Shown here in pieces: positions 1 through 6,390 of a DNA stretch of 31,480 bases (its first letter is position 1; every line of letters begins with the position of its first letter). The notes under the pieces are model-generated. The model was not told the DNA's origin, made no database searches, and saw only the letters and a program-made list of their open reading frames with translations. The translations under genes were made by a program, and so were the position numbers. The stretch comes from an uncultured Erysipelotrichaceae bacterium (GTDB lineage Bacteria; Bacillota_I; Bacilli_A; RF39; UBA660), in NCBI GenBank assembly GCA_902783915.1, contig CACZSX010000083.1, positions 1 through 31,480 of the forward strand, written 5' to 3'.

Positions 1-26
1 GCTCTAGCCAACTGAGCTAATTCCCC
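1..26 (-). tRNA. tRNA, 5' part only, cut by the window edge
   Basis: Read on the minus strand, the sequence begins GGGGAAU, continues with the UAGCUC...GAGC D-arm typical of tRNAs, and runs off the window edge. The anticodon lies outside, so the amino acid cannot be assigned. Mature 5' end is placed at 26 because the acceptor strand starts with GGGG and a consensus promoter sits just upstream. Confidence 0.85.
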
Positions 27-38
27 AAGACAAGTAGA

Positions 39-67
39 ATTATAACACAGTATAATTCTAGTGTCAA
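39..67 (-). promoter_or_regulatory. Consensus promoter of the tRNA
   Basis: On the minus strand TTGACA (62-67) and TATAAT (39-44) are separated by exactly 17 nt, with an extended -10 TG. The predicted start lies about 5 nt before the mature tRNA end. A perfect 10-bp inverted repeat (35-44 and 51-60, 6-nt loop) covers the -10 and part of the spacer. No T-tract follows it, so it does not look like an rbfA terminator; an operator is possible but unproven. Confidence 0.85.
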
Positions 68-72
68 TTGTT

Positions 73-408
73 TTATTTTGTTTCTTCTATTATTTTTTCT
101 ATTTTCATACCATATTCTATAGACTCATCATATACAAATTCTAATTCCGGTATTACTCTTAATGGTAATTTCCTTTTACAAAGAATACTTTTTATATAAC
201 CTTCTGCATTATTTAAATCATGTATTGCTTTATTTTTCTTTTCAGTATTAAATACTGAACAATATACTTTAGCATAACTCAAATCATCAGCAAGTTTTAC
301 AAACGTAGCTGTAGTACCAACTATATCAACATCTCTTATTTCATTATATAAAATATCATTTATTTCTTTTAGTAGTAGATTAGCATATCTTTCTGTTTTT
401 ACTTTCAT
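73..408 (-). CDS. rbfA: Ribosome-binding factor A
   Basis: 111 residues, the usual size of RbfA, a single KH-like domain that binds the 30S subunit near 16S helix 1 and assists late maturation. The N-terminus (KTERYANLLLKEINDIL) and the central stretch AKVYCSVF match the family. It is the last gene of the rimP-nusA-rnpM-infB-rbfA operon; its ATG overlaps the infB TGA (ATGA, 405-408), implying translational coupling, and its own Shine-Dalgarno is weak. No terminator hairpin is visible after it before the tRNA promoter, so read-through into the tRNA is possible. Confidence 0.93.
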   Translation of the reverse strand: MKVKTERYANLLLKEINDILYNEIRDVDIVGTTATFVKLADDLSYAKVYCSVFNTEKKNKAIHDLNNAEGYIKSILCKRKLPLRVIPELEFVYDESIEYGMKIEKIIEETK

Positions 409-2492
409 CTTTTAATTTCCACCATTTCATAAGATTCAATAACATCTCCCTCTTTTATATCACTATAATCTACAAGAGTTATACCACATTCAAATCCTTG
501 TTTTACTTCTTTTACTGAATCTTTTTCTCTTTGTACAGAATTAATACTTCCATCATATACTACTACACCATCTCTAAGTAATCTTGCTTTACTATTTGCT
601 TTAATTATTCCATCTGTTACATAAGAACCTGCTATAATTCCCACTTTAGAGAATTTAAATAATTTCCTTACTTCTGCTTCTCCTAAAACTTTTTCTTCAT
701 ATTCAGGATCTAACATACCTTTCATAGCTTGTTCTAATTCTTCTACTACTTTATAAATAATATTATGAAGTCTTATGTCAACATTATATTCTTTTGCTAA
801 TTCCTTAGTTTTAGAACTTGGTCTTACATTAAAACCAATTACTATAGCACTACTTGCATTAGCTAAAACTACATCGCTTTCAGTAATAGTACCTGTTCCG
901 CTTCTAATTACATTAGTTTTAACACCTTTTACGTCTATCTTTTCAAGTGCATTTTTAACAGCTTCTTCGCTACCCTTAACATCTGCTTTTAATACTATAT
1001 TTATTTCTTTAACACCACTTTCAATCTTAGAAAATAAATCATCAAGTGTTAATGAATTAGTATTCATATTTTGTTTTTGTTTAGCTTTTTCTTTTCTTGT
1101 ATCAGCTATTTGTTTAGCTTGTTTTTCTGTTTCAAAAGCCATAAATTTATCACCAGCACTTGGTATTTCATTTATACCAGTTACTTCTACTGGAGTACTA
1201 GGTAATGCCTCTACTAAATCCATTCCTAAATCATTTTTCAAAGTTCTTACTTTACCAAATGAAGTACCTACTACTATAGGATCACCTAATCTTAACGTAC
1301 CATTTTGTATAAGTAAAGTAACAACTCCACCTACATTTTTATCTAATTTTGCTTCTATTACAGTACCCATAGCATATCTATTTGGATTTGCTTTTAATTC
1401 TTGCATTTCTGCAGTAAGAATTATTGTTTCTAATAATTCATCAATACCCTCACCTGTCTTAGCAGATATTTTAACAAATGTAGTATCTCCTCCCCAAGAT
1501 TCTGGAGTAAGACCTGCTTCAGTCATTTCTGTTAATACTTTTTCTACATTAGCATCTGGTTTATCTATCTTATTTACCGCAACAATTATAGGTACTTTAG
1601 CAGCTTTAGCATGATCTATTGCTTCTTTTGTTTGAGGCATTACACCATCATCTGCTGCAACTATTATTATTACAACATCAGTTATAGCTGCACCTCTTGC
1701 TCTCATTTCAGTAAATGCAGCATGTCCTGGTGTATCTATAAATGTTATTTTTTTACCATTTTTTTCAACTTGATATGCTCCTATATGCTGAGTTATACCA
1801 CCTGCTTCTCCACTTACTACACTAGTTTTTCTAATTGCATCAAGTAAACTTGTTTTACCATGATCAACATGACCCATTATAGTAACTACTGGAGGGCGTG
1901 GTAATAAATCTTCTTTTGAATCATTAATTTCTAATTTTTCAAAATTAGCAGCATCCATTGTTTCTTCTTTTTTTAATTCTTTGTTGTAATCAATTACAAC
2001 TAATTCAGCATCATCAAATGATACAGTACTATTCAAGTTAGCCATAACTCCTAAAGACATAAATTTCTTTATTAAATTAATAGGATTTTCATTTAATTCA
2101 TTTGCTAACATTGAAAGAGTCATTCCCTCTTTATATACAATCTTATTATCTTCTTTATTAGGCGCATTTGATATTAGTTTTTCTTTATGCTTGTACATTT
2201 CTTTTTTCTTATCTTTAAAATCACTAGCACTTACTAATTCACTTTTCTTCTTTAATTTTTGTACCTTTATAGTATCGAATGTACTTTTCATATTAGATAC
2301 AATTTCTTCTGCTTTATCTTCTAATTCTTCTTCTTCATAAGATTCATAATCAGCATTATCTAGGTCTATTACTTGCTCTTCTGATAAAACATCATCTTTA
2401 TTACTAATATTAAAGCCAAGTTCTTTACATTTACCTAATATAACATCGATACTTCTATTTACATCAATTGCATATTCTTCAACTGTCATCAT
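405..2492 (-). CDS. infB: Translation initiation factor IF-2
   Basis: 695 residues with the chosen start. IF-2 is a GTPase that brings fMet-tRNA to the 30S subunit and promotes subunit joining. Seen: two short IF2_N-like modules (residues 1-50 and about 128-178) joined by a charged linker, then the G domain with GHVDHGKT (207-214), DTPGHAAF and NKID, followed by the beta-barrel, IF2 domain 3 and C-terminal tRNA-binding domain. The N-terminal region is short, as in Mollicutes and Bacilli. An upstream in-frame GTG at 2499-2501 exists, but AAGG lies 8 nt before the ATG at 2490-2492, which is therefore the better start. The stop is TGA, overlapping rbfA, showing that TGA is a stop here. Confidence 0.97.
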   Translation of the reverse strand: MMTVEEYAIDVNRSIDVILGKCKELGFNISNKDDVLSEEQVIDLDNADYESYEEEELEDKAEEIVSNMKSTFDTIKVQKLKKKSELVSASDFKDKKKEMYKHKEKLISNAPNKEDNKIVYKEGMTLSMLANELNENPINLIKKFMSLGVMANLNSTVSFDDAELVVIDYNKELKKEETMDAANFEKLEINDSKEDLLPRPPVVTIMGHVDHGKTSLLDAIRKTSVVSGEAGGITQHIGAYQVEKNGKKITFIDTPGHAAFTEMRARGAAITDVVIIIVAADDGVMPQTKEAIDHAKAAKVPIIVAVNKIDKPDANVEKVLTEMTEAGLTPESWGGDTTFVKISAKTGEGIDELLETIILTAEMQELKANPNRYAMGTVIEAKLDKNVGGVVTLLIQNGTLRLGDPIVVGTSFGKVRTLKNDLGMDLVEALPSTPVEVTGINEIPSAGDKFMAFETEKQAKQIADTRKEKAKQKQNMNTNSLTLDDLFSKIESGVKEINIVLKADVKGSEEAVKNALEKIDVKGVKTNVIRSGTGTITESDVVLANASSAIVIGFNVRPSSKTKELAKEYNVDIRLHNIIYKVVEELEQAMKGMLDPEYEEKVLGEAEVRKLFKFSKVGIIAGSYVTDGIIKANSKARLLRDGVVVYDGSINSVQREKDSVKEVKQGFECGITLVDYSDIKEGDVIESYEMVEIKR

Positions 2493-2508
2493 ATTACACA
2501 CCTTCTTT

Positions 2509-2766
2509 CTAATTATTTATTATACTTTTTAACTCCTCATAAATAGTATATGGAACTTCTACTTCCAAGTGTTTATCTAATACCTTAGATTTCATAGCTT
2601 TATCTACTACAGCAATATCTCTCTTAATATATGCTCCTCTACCATTTTTCTTTCCAGTTAAATCTATTTCTACATTATTCTCTGGTGTTCTTACAATTCT
2701 TATTAAATCTCTTTTATCACATTTTTCTTTTGTAACAACACAACTTCTCATAGGTATCTTTTTCAT
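2509..2766 (-). CDS. rnpM: RnpM/YlxR, RNA-binding protein (DUF448)
   Basis: 85 residues. The pattern MRSCVVTKEKCDKRDLIRIVR followed by a GRGAY motif is diagnostic of the YlxR (DUF448) family, small RNA-binding proteins encoded between nusA and infB and reported in Firmicutes as modulators of RNase P. GGTG precedes the ATG at 2764-2766 and overlaps the nusA stop region. In Bacillus a second small gene, ylxQ (L7Ae-like), normally follows; here infB comes directly after, with a gap too small to hold it. Confidence 0.9.
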   Translation of the reverse strand: MKKIPMRSCVVTKEKCDKRDLIRIVRTPENNVEIDLTGKKNGRGAYIKRDIAVVDKAMKSKVLDKHLEVEVPYTIYEELKSIINN

Positions 2767-2773
2767 ACATCAC

Positions 2774-3853
2774 CTATTCAAATCCAATATTAATACCAGA
2801 TTCCCTTAACTCAGCACTTGTTTTAACATCTATTCTATATTTAGTTAACCTTGCAGCAAGTCTTACATTTTGACCCTTCTTACCTATAGCAAGTGATAAT
2901 TGATCACCATCTGCAACAGCAAGTGCAACATTCTCTTTTGGATCCATAATTATAACATTAACTTCCTTAGCAGGACTTAAAGCATTCTTAATAAATGTAA
3001 CTGGATCCTTATCATATAATACTATGTCCAATTTTTCCCCATTTAATTCTTTCATTATTCTAGATATTCTAGAACTTTTTTCACCGATACATGCTCCTAT
3101 AGCATCTACTTTTGGATTATCAGAATATACTGCTACTTTACTTCTACTACCTGGATCTCTTGCAACACTATATAACTTAACTATACCTTCAGCAAGTTCT
3201 GGCACTTCAAGTTCAAGTAATCTTTTTACAAATCCATAATGAGCTCTTGATAATAGTATTAATGGTCCTTTACCTGTATCTTCTATCTTAGTAGCATATA
3301 CCTTAATAGATGAACCCATTTCTATCTTTTCTCCTGGTATTAGTTCTTTCTTAGATAAAATACCATGAGCTCTACCTAAATCAATATAATAATTTGAAGC
3401 ATCTTCTCTTGATACTTGACCAACAAGTAATTCATCTTGTTTTCCTTCGAATTCACTCATAATACTATTTCTTTCAGCTTCTCTTATCTTCTGAGTAACT
3501 ACTTGCTTTGCAGTACTTGTAGCAACTCTACCAAAATCCTTTGGTGTAACCTCAGTTTCAATAGTCTCACCAACTTTAATACCAGGTACCATCTTTTCTG
3601 CATCTGGAAGTAATATCTTACTATCAGCCTCTTCATCTTCTTCACTAATTTCATCTACTACATGAAGAACACTAAATACTTTAATTTCACCAGTATCTTT
3701 ATTAATATCTACTCTTACATTAGTCTTAGAATCAAAATTCTTTTTATAAGCACTAGTAAGAGCAAGTTCCATAGCATCAAATATTAAATCTTTTTCAATA
3801 CCTTTTTCCTTGGCAACTATATCAACTGCTTTAATAAATTCTTCCTTATTCAT
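2774..3853 (-). CDS. nusA: Transcription termination/antitermination factor NusA
   Basis: 359 residues, the compact Firmicutes form without the C-terminal acidic repeats of E. coli NusA. Seen in order: N-terminal RNA-polymerase-binding domain (about 1-125), S1 domain (about 135-205, VGQVSREDASNYYIDLG), then two KH domains with VGACIGEKSSRI-like and AIGKKGQNVRLAARLT motifs. NusA stimulates pausing and intrinsic termination and takes part in rRNA antitermination. A strong GGGAGG lies before the ATG, and the first 8 nt overlap the end of rimP. nusB lies elsewhere in the window. Confidence 0.97.
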   Translation of the reverse strand: MNKEEFIKAVDIVAKEKGIEKDLIFDAMELALTSAYKKNFDSKTNVRVDINKDTGEIKVFSVLHVVDEISEEDEEADSKILLPDAEKMVPGIKVGETIETEVTPKDFGRVATSTAKQVVTQKIREAERNSIMSEFEGKQDELLVGQVSREDASNYYIDLGRAHGILSKKELIPGEKIEMGSSIKVYATKIEDTGKGPLILLSRAHYGFVKRLLELEVPELAEGIVKLYSVARDPGSRSKVAVYSDNPKVDAIGACIGEKSSRISRIMKELNGEKLDIVLYDKDPVTFIKNALSPAKEVNVIIMDPKENVALAVADGDQLSLAIGKKGQNVRLAARLTKYRIDVKTSAELRESGINIGFE

Positions 3854-4106
3854 TATTTCCTCCCTTTTCTATTGAAGATATATCTAGTATATAAGACTCA
3901 TCAATAAAATCCCTTTCATCCAATATAGGATTAACTATATTAGTAACTTCTACACAATCATCAATATTTATAAATGGTTCTTTATCTATAAATATTCTTA
4001 AGAATAACGTGCCATTTTCTTTCTCTAATTTTACTTCTTTAATTTCAATACCCAAATCATTAATAGGTTTTGAAATAGCATCTTTAACTTTACTTTCTAT
4101 ACTCAT
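3846..4106 (-). CDS. rimP: RimP, N-terminal domain only
   Basis: 86 residues from the ATG at 4104-4106, which has GGAGG just upstream (4111-4115). The open frame reaches back to 4175, but that part runs through the leader hairpin and promoter and is unlikely to be translated. The sequence aligns with the RimP N-terminal domain (FLRIFIDKE...INIDDCVEVTN, YILDISS), a 30S assembly factor. Family members are usually about 150 residues with a C-terminal SH3-like domain. Here the protein stops right after the N-domain and overlaps the nusA start by 8 nt, leaving no room for the second domain. The neighbours make the assignment secure. Confidence 0.85.
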   Translation of the reverse strand: MSIESKVKDAISKPINDLGIEIKEVKLEKENGTLFLRIFIDKEPFINIDDCVEVTNIVNPILDERDFIDESYILDISSIEKGGNNE

Positions 4107-4125
4107 ATAACCTCCAATTAATAGA

Positions 4126-4150
4126 AAGAGCAGGACTTTGTCCCACTCTT
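4126..4150 (-). promoter_or_regulatory. Leader hairpin of the rimP operon (GAGTGGG stem)
   Basis: On the minus strand AAGAGTGGGAC and GTCCTGCTCTT form an 11-bp stem with two G-U pairs and an AAA loop. It is followed by a weak T-run (TTTCTATT) and then, about 10 nt on, the rimP ribosome-binding site. It lies within the predicted leader of about 50 nt, while other leaders in the window are 10-26 nt. It may act as an attenuator or protein-binding element controlling the NusA/IF-2 operon; the mechanism is inferred. Confidence 0.65.
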
Positions 4151-4163
4151 CGTTGCTACTTGT

Positions 4164-4191
4164 ATTATAACACATAATATTTAAAATACAA
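4164..4191 (-). promoter_or_regulatory. Promoter of the rimP-nusA-rnpM-infB-rbfA operon
   Basis: On the minus strand TATAAT (4164-4169) has an extended -10 TG and lies 16 nt from a weak -35 TTGTAT (4186-4191). The -35 starts one base after the T-tract of the upstream gene's terminator. The predicted start near 4157 gives a leader of about 50 nt. Confidence 0.75.
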
Positions 4192-4192
4192 T

Positions 4193-4220
4193 AAAAAAAG
4201 AATAAGTTATTACTTATTCT
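4193..4220 (-). terminator. Terminator of the 4214-5005 gene
   Basis: A 9-bp stem (4199-4207 with 4212-4220, 4-nt loop) is followed on the minus strand by seven Ts. The gene's TAA lies inside the stem. The 22-nt hairpin is identical to the one at the end of yebC (5065-5086). A T-run on the other side could allow some plus-strand activity. Confidence 0.85.
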
Positions 4221-5005
4221 GTTTTTTCTGATTTAACATAATGATAGTTATCATCATATGTATTCTTTTCAAATGTATGTTTCAAGACTCCAACTTCTTT
4301 TTCGTCTTCCTTTGTATCTTCTTCATCAATTGTTATAATATGCTCTTTAAACTTTTCATAAATATATAAATGGCTACTATCTTTTTCTGCTTTTATTAAA
4401 TTCGTCTCATAATATGATTCTTCTTCAAATTCACGATAATAAACAGATAAGTATTCATTGGTATCTTCTTTATATATACATCTACTTTCATATGGACCAT
4501 TGCATTTAAAATCTTTTGCTTTATATGATCCTTTACCAAATAATGTTTCAACTGCATTTTTTATATCATCACCATTTATTACACTTATAGTAATACTAGC
4601 ACTTTTATTGGTAGACTTTTTGTCATCCCATTCTATTCCATTACATAACCATTCGTTCCCTTTTTCTTTTTCAATATAATCAGCATATAATACGCATTCT
4701 TTTGATTTAATTAAATTTTTATCAAATATTTTTGCATAAGCTATATCATTCTTATGTTCTAAAATATAATTTAATTCTTTATCAAATTCACTATTAGCAA
4801 TTCTTTCATTACTACTTATGTAACCATAATACTTCTGTATAACAGCATCTGCTATATCAACATCTTCTACTTTTGTTTCTTCCTTTTCTTTTGGCTTTTC
4901 AATTGGTTTTTCATACATACCAAATTTATAAAATGTTAATACTCCTACAAATATAATTAATAACACCACTATTGCTATAAGTATTTTATTAAAAATTTTT
5001 TCCAT
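4214..5005 (-). CDS. Membrane-anchored protein of unknown function
   Basis: 263 residues, family not recognised. A single N-terminal membrane segment (about residues 8-27, uninterrupted hydrophobic IAIVVLLIIFVGVLTF) is followed by a charged, Lys/Glu-rich linker and a domain that should lie outside the membrane. That domain has several aromatic and acidic residues and paired cysteines (ECVLY, WLCNG, FKCNG, SRCIY) that could form disulfides. The C-terminal tail is strongly acidic. No lipobox is seen. It is a single-gene unit with its own promoter (5030-5058), AAAGGAG binding site and terminator. Its position between yebC and the rimP operon gives no functional clue. Confidence 0.8.
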   Translation of the reverse strand: MEKIFNKILIAIVVLLIIFVGVLTFYKFGMYEKPIEKPKEKEETKVEDVDIADAVIQKYYGYISSNERIANSEFDKELNYILEHKNDIAYAKIFDKNLIKSKECVLYADYIEKEKGNEWLCNGIEWDDKKSTNKSASITISVINGDDIKNAVETLFGKGSYKAKDFKCNGPYESRCIYKEDTNEYLSVYYREFEEESYYETNLIKAEKDSSHLYIYEKFKEHIITIDEEDTKEDEKEVGVLKHTFEKNTYDDNYHYVKSEKTE

Positions 5006-5029
5006 TTTACTCTCCTTTATTCTACCTAT

Positions 5030-5058
5030 AGTATATCAATTATACTTTTTTATTTCAA
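5030..5058 (-). promoter_or_regulatory. Promoter of the 4214-5005 gene
   Basis: On the minus strand TTGAAA (5053-5058), 17-nt spacer, TATACT (5030-5035) with an extended -10 TG. The -35 starts 3 nt after the T-run of the yebC terminator. The predicted leader is about 18 nt and contains AAAGGAG. Confidence 0.8.
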
Positions 5059-5060
5059 TA

Positions 5061-5086
5061 GAAAAGAATAAGTTATTACTTATTCT
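5061..5086 (-). terminator. Terminator of yebC
   Basis: A 9-bp stem (5065-5073 with 5078-5086, loop of 4) holds the yebC TAA. The following T-run (TTTTC) is weaker than at the twin hairpin at 4199-4220, so termination may be partial. Confidence 0.7.
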
Positions 5087-5796
5087 CCTAACTCTACATT
5101 ATGATATATATTTTGTACATCTTCTACATCATCTAATAGTTTTAATAATTTCTTAAATGTTTCTAAGTCTTCCCCTTGTAATGTTACTTTTTCTTTAGGT
5201 AAAGTAGTTATTTCATCTACATCAAATACTACATCTTTTTTATAATCTATTATTGCATTTTTTATTTTAAATAGATCTTGTGGGTTACCATATAGTGTTA
5301 CTGTATCATCTTCTATTTCTATTTCTGCATCTACTTCCCCATTAATAAGCGCTTCCAGTGTTTCATCTTCAGTTAATCCTTTAAAACTTAATACACATAA
5401 GTTATCATACATATATGATACAGATCCAGAAACTCCTAATTTGCAATGTGCTTTTGAAAATGCTGCTCTTACATCACTTACTGCTCTATTTACATTATCT
5501 GTTAAGCAATCTATAAGTAATGTTGATGAACCCGGCCCAAATCCTTCATATCTTAAACTGTCATATGATTCATCTACTCCACTATTTACTTTATCAATAG
5601 CTCTATTTATTATATCACTTGGGACTTGTTCCTTTTTTGCTTTTTCTATTAATCTTTTTAATGTTGGATTAGCATCAGGATCAGTACTCTTTTTAGCAGC
5701 ACTATATATTTCTTTTGCATACATTGCATATATTTTACCTCTTGCTGCTCCTGTCTTTTGAATTGATGCTTTTCTTACTTCATAAGCTCTGCCCAT
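5080..5796 (-). CDS. yebC: YebC/PmpR family protein (TACO1-like)
   Basis: 238 residues, the normal size for the family. The MGRAYEVRK start, the KIYAMYAKEIYSAAKK segment, and the YEGFGPGSSTLLIDCLTDNVNR core are characteristic. YebC proteins have been described as transcriptional regulators and, more recently, as translation factors that relieve ribosome stalling at proline-rich stretches. GAGGTGAT precedes the ATG. It is the last gene of the prepilin/DUF2207-like/HerA/nuclease unit, 18 nt after the nuclease gene, and ends in a hairpin. Whether it regulates that unit cannot be told from the sequence. Confidence 0.92.
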   Translation of the reverse strand: MGRAYEVRKASIQKTGAARGKIYAMYAKEIYSAAKKSTDPDANPTLKRLIEKAKKEQVPSDIINRAIDKVNSGVDESYDSLRYEGFGPGSSTLLIDCLTDNVNRAVSDVRAAFSKAHCKLGVSGSVSYMYDNLCVLSFKGLTEDETLEALINGEVDAEIEIEDDTVTLYGNPQDLFKIKNAIIDYKKDVVFDVDEITTLPKEKVTLQGEDLETFKKLLKLLDDVEDVQNIYHNVELGE

Positions 5797-5814
5797 AATA
5801 TCACCTCAAACCAG

Positions 5815-6387
5815 TTATATTTTACACTTTTTTATAAGCCTTTTCAACTGCTTTTTTATTCTAAATTTATATAGTGCATATATTATTGCTACTATTATTA
5901 ATAATAATACTATCCATAGACTTAAATTATTATTTACTTTTTCATTACTCCAAATACCAAGTTGTGAAACTTGTGCTTTCTTTTCATGAACCTTTAATAT
6001 ATCTACATATTTATATTTAGCATATAAATATGCAACTTTACCATATCCATTTTTTATTATTTCATCATTTAATAACTCATCATCTACATATACCCAAGAA
6101 AGTACTCTTCCATATTTATCAGTTTCATTACTTTTTGAATCATATTCAAGTTCTATTTTTTTTGCATTTTTAATTTTATTACATGTATAATTGCTTGCCT
6201 CTTTAGCATAATATTCTTTTTTATTTACTTCTGGAGTATCTACTGCTAGTAATCTTACTGTTATTTCTTTCTTATCTCTAATTACCTTAATAGTATCTCC
6301 ATCTACACATTTACTATATTTAACTTCTTCTTTAGCATAAACAAAAAAAGGAAATATAAGTAATAATACTAATATTAACTTTTTCAT
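5815..6387 (-). CDS. Secreted, C-terminally anchored thermonuclease (SNase family)
   Basis: 190 residues. An N-terminal signal peptide (MKKLILVLLLIFPFFVYA, likely cut after residue 18) leads into a staphylococcal-nuclease domain (about 22-147), and a membrane helix (about 155-173) ends in a Lys/Arg-rich tail. The catalytic set is intact: VDGDT (29-32), R45 and D50/E53 in VRLLAVDTPE, and R94 in DKYGR. The family cleaves DNA and RNA with Ca2+. The topology places the nuclease outside the cytoplasm, tethered to the membrane. Cys27 and Cys69 could pair. The Shine-Dalgarno is weak and the start lies 3 nt after the HerA stop, suggesting coupling to that gene. Confidence 0.9.
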   Translation of the reverse strand: MKKLILVLLLIFPFFVYAKEEVKYSKCVDGDTIKVIRDKKEITVRLLAVDTPEVNKKEYYAKEASNYTCNKIKNAKKIELEYDSKSNETDKYGRVLSWVYVDDELLNDEIIKNGYGKVAYLYAKYKYVDILKVHEKKAQVSQLGIWSNEKVNNNLSLWIVLLLIIVAIIYALYKFRIKKQLKRLIKKCKI

Positions 6388-6390
6388 ATT

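Noticed and set aside
35..60. Intrinsic terminator after rbfA
   Set aside because: The palindrome is AT-rich and no T-tract follows on the minus strand; it coincides with the tRNA promoter.
775..1614. 279-codon open frame on the plus strand opposite infB
   Set aside because: It mirrors infB exactly in its conserved region, has no Shine-Dalgarno or promoter, and its translation is a low-complexity hydrophobic sequence typical of antisense AT-rich DNA.
3846..4175. Long form of RimP starting at 4175
   Set aside because: The extra 23 residues run through the promoter and leader hairpin and match no RimP; GGAGG marks the ATG at 4106.
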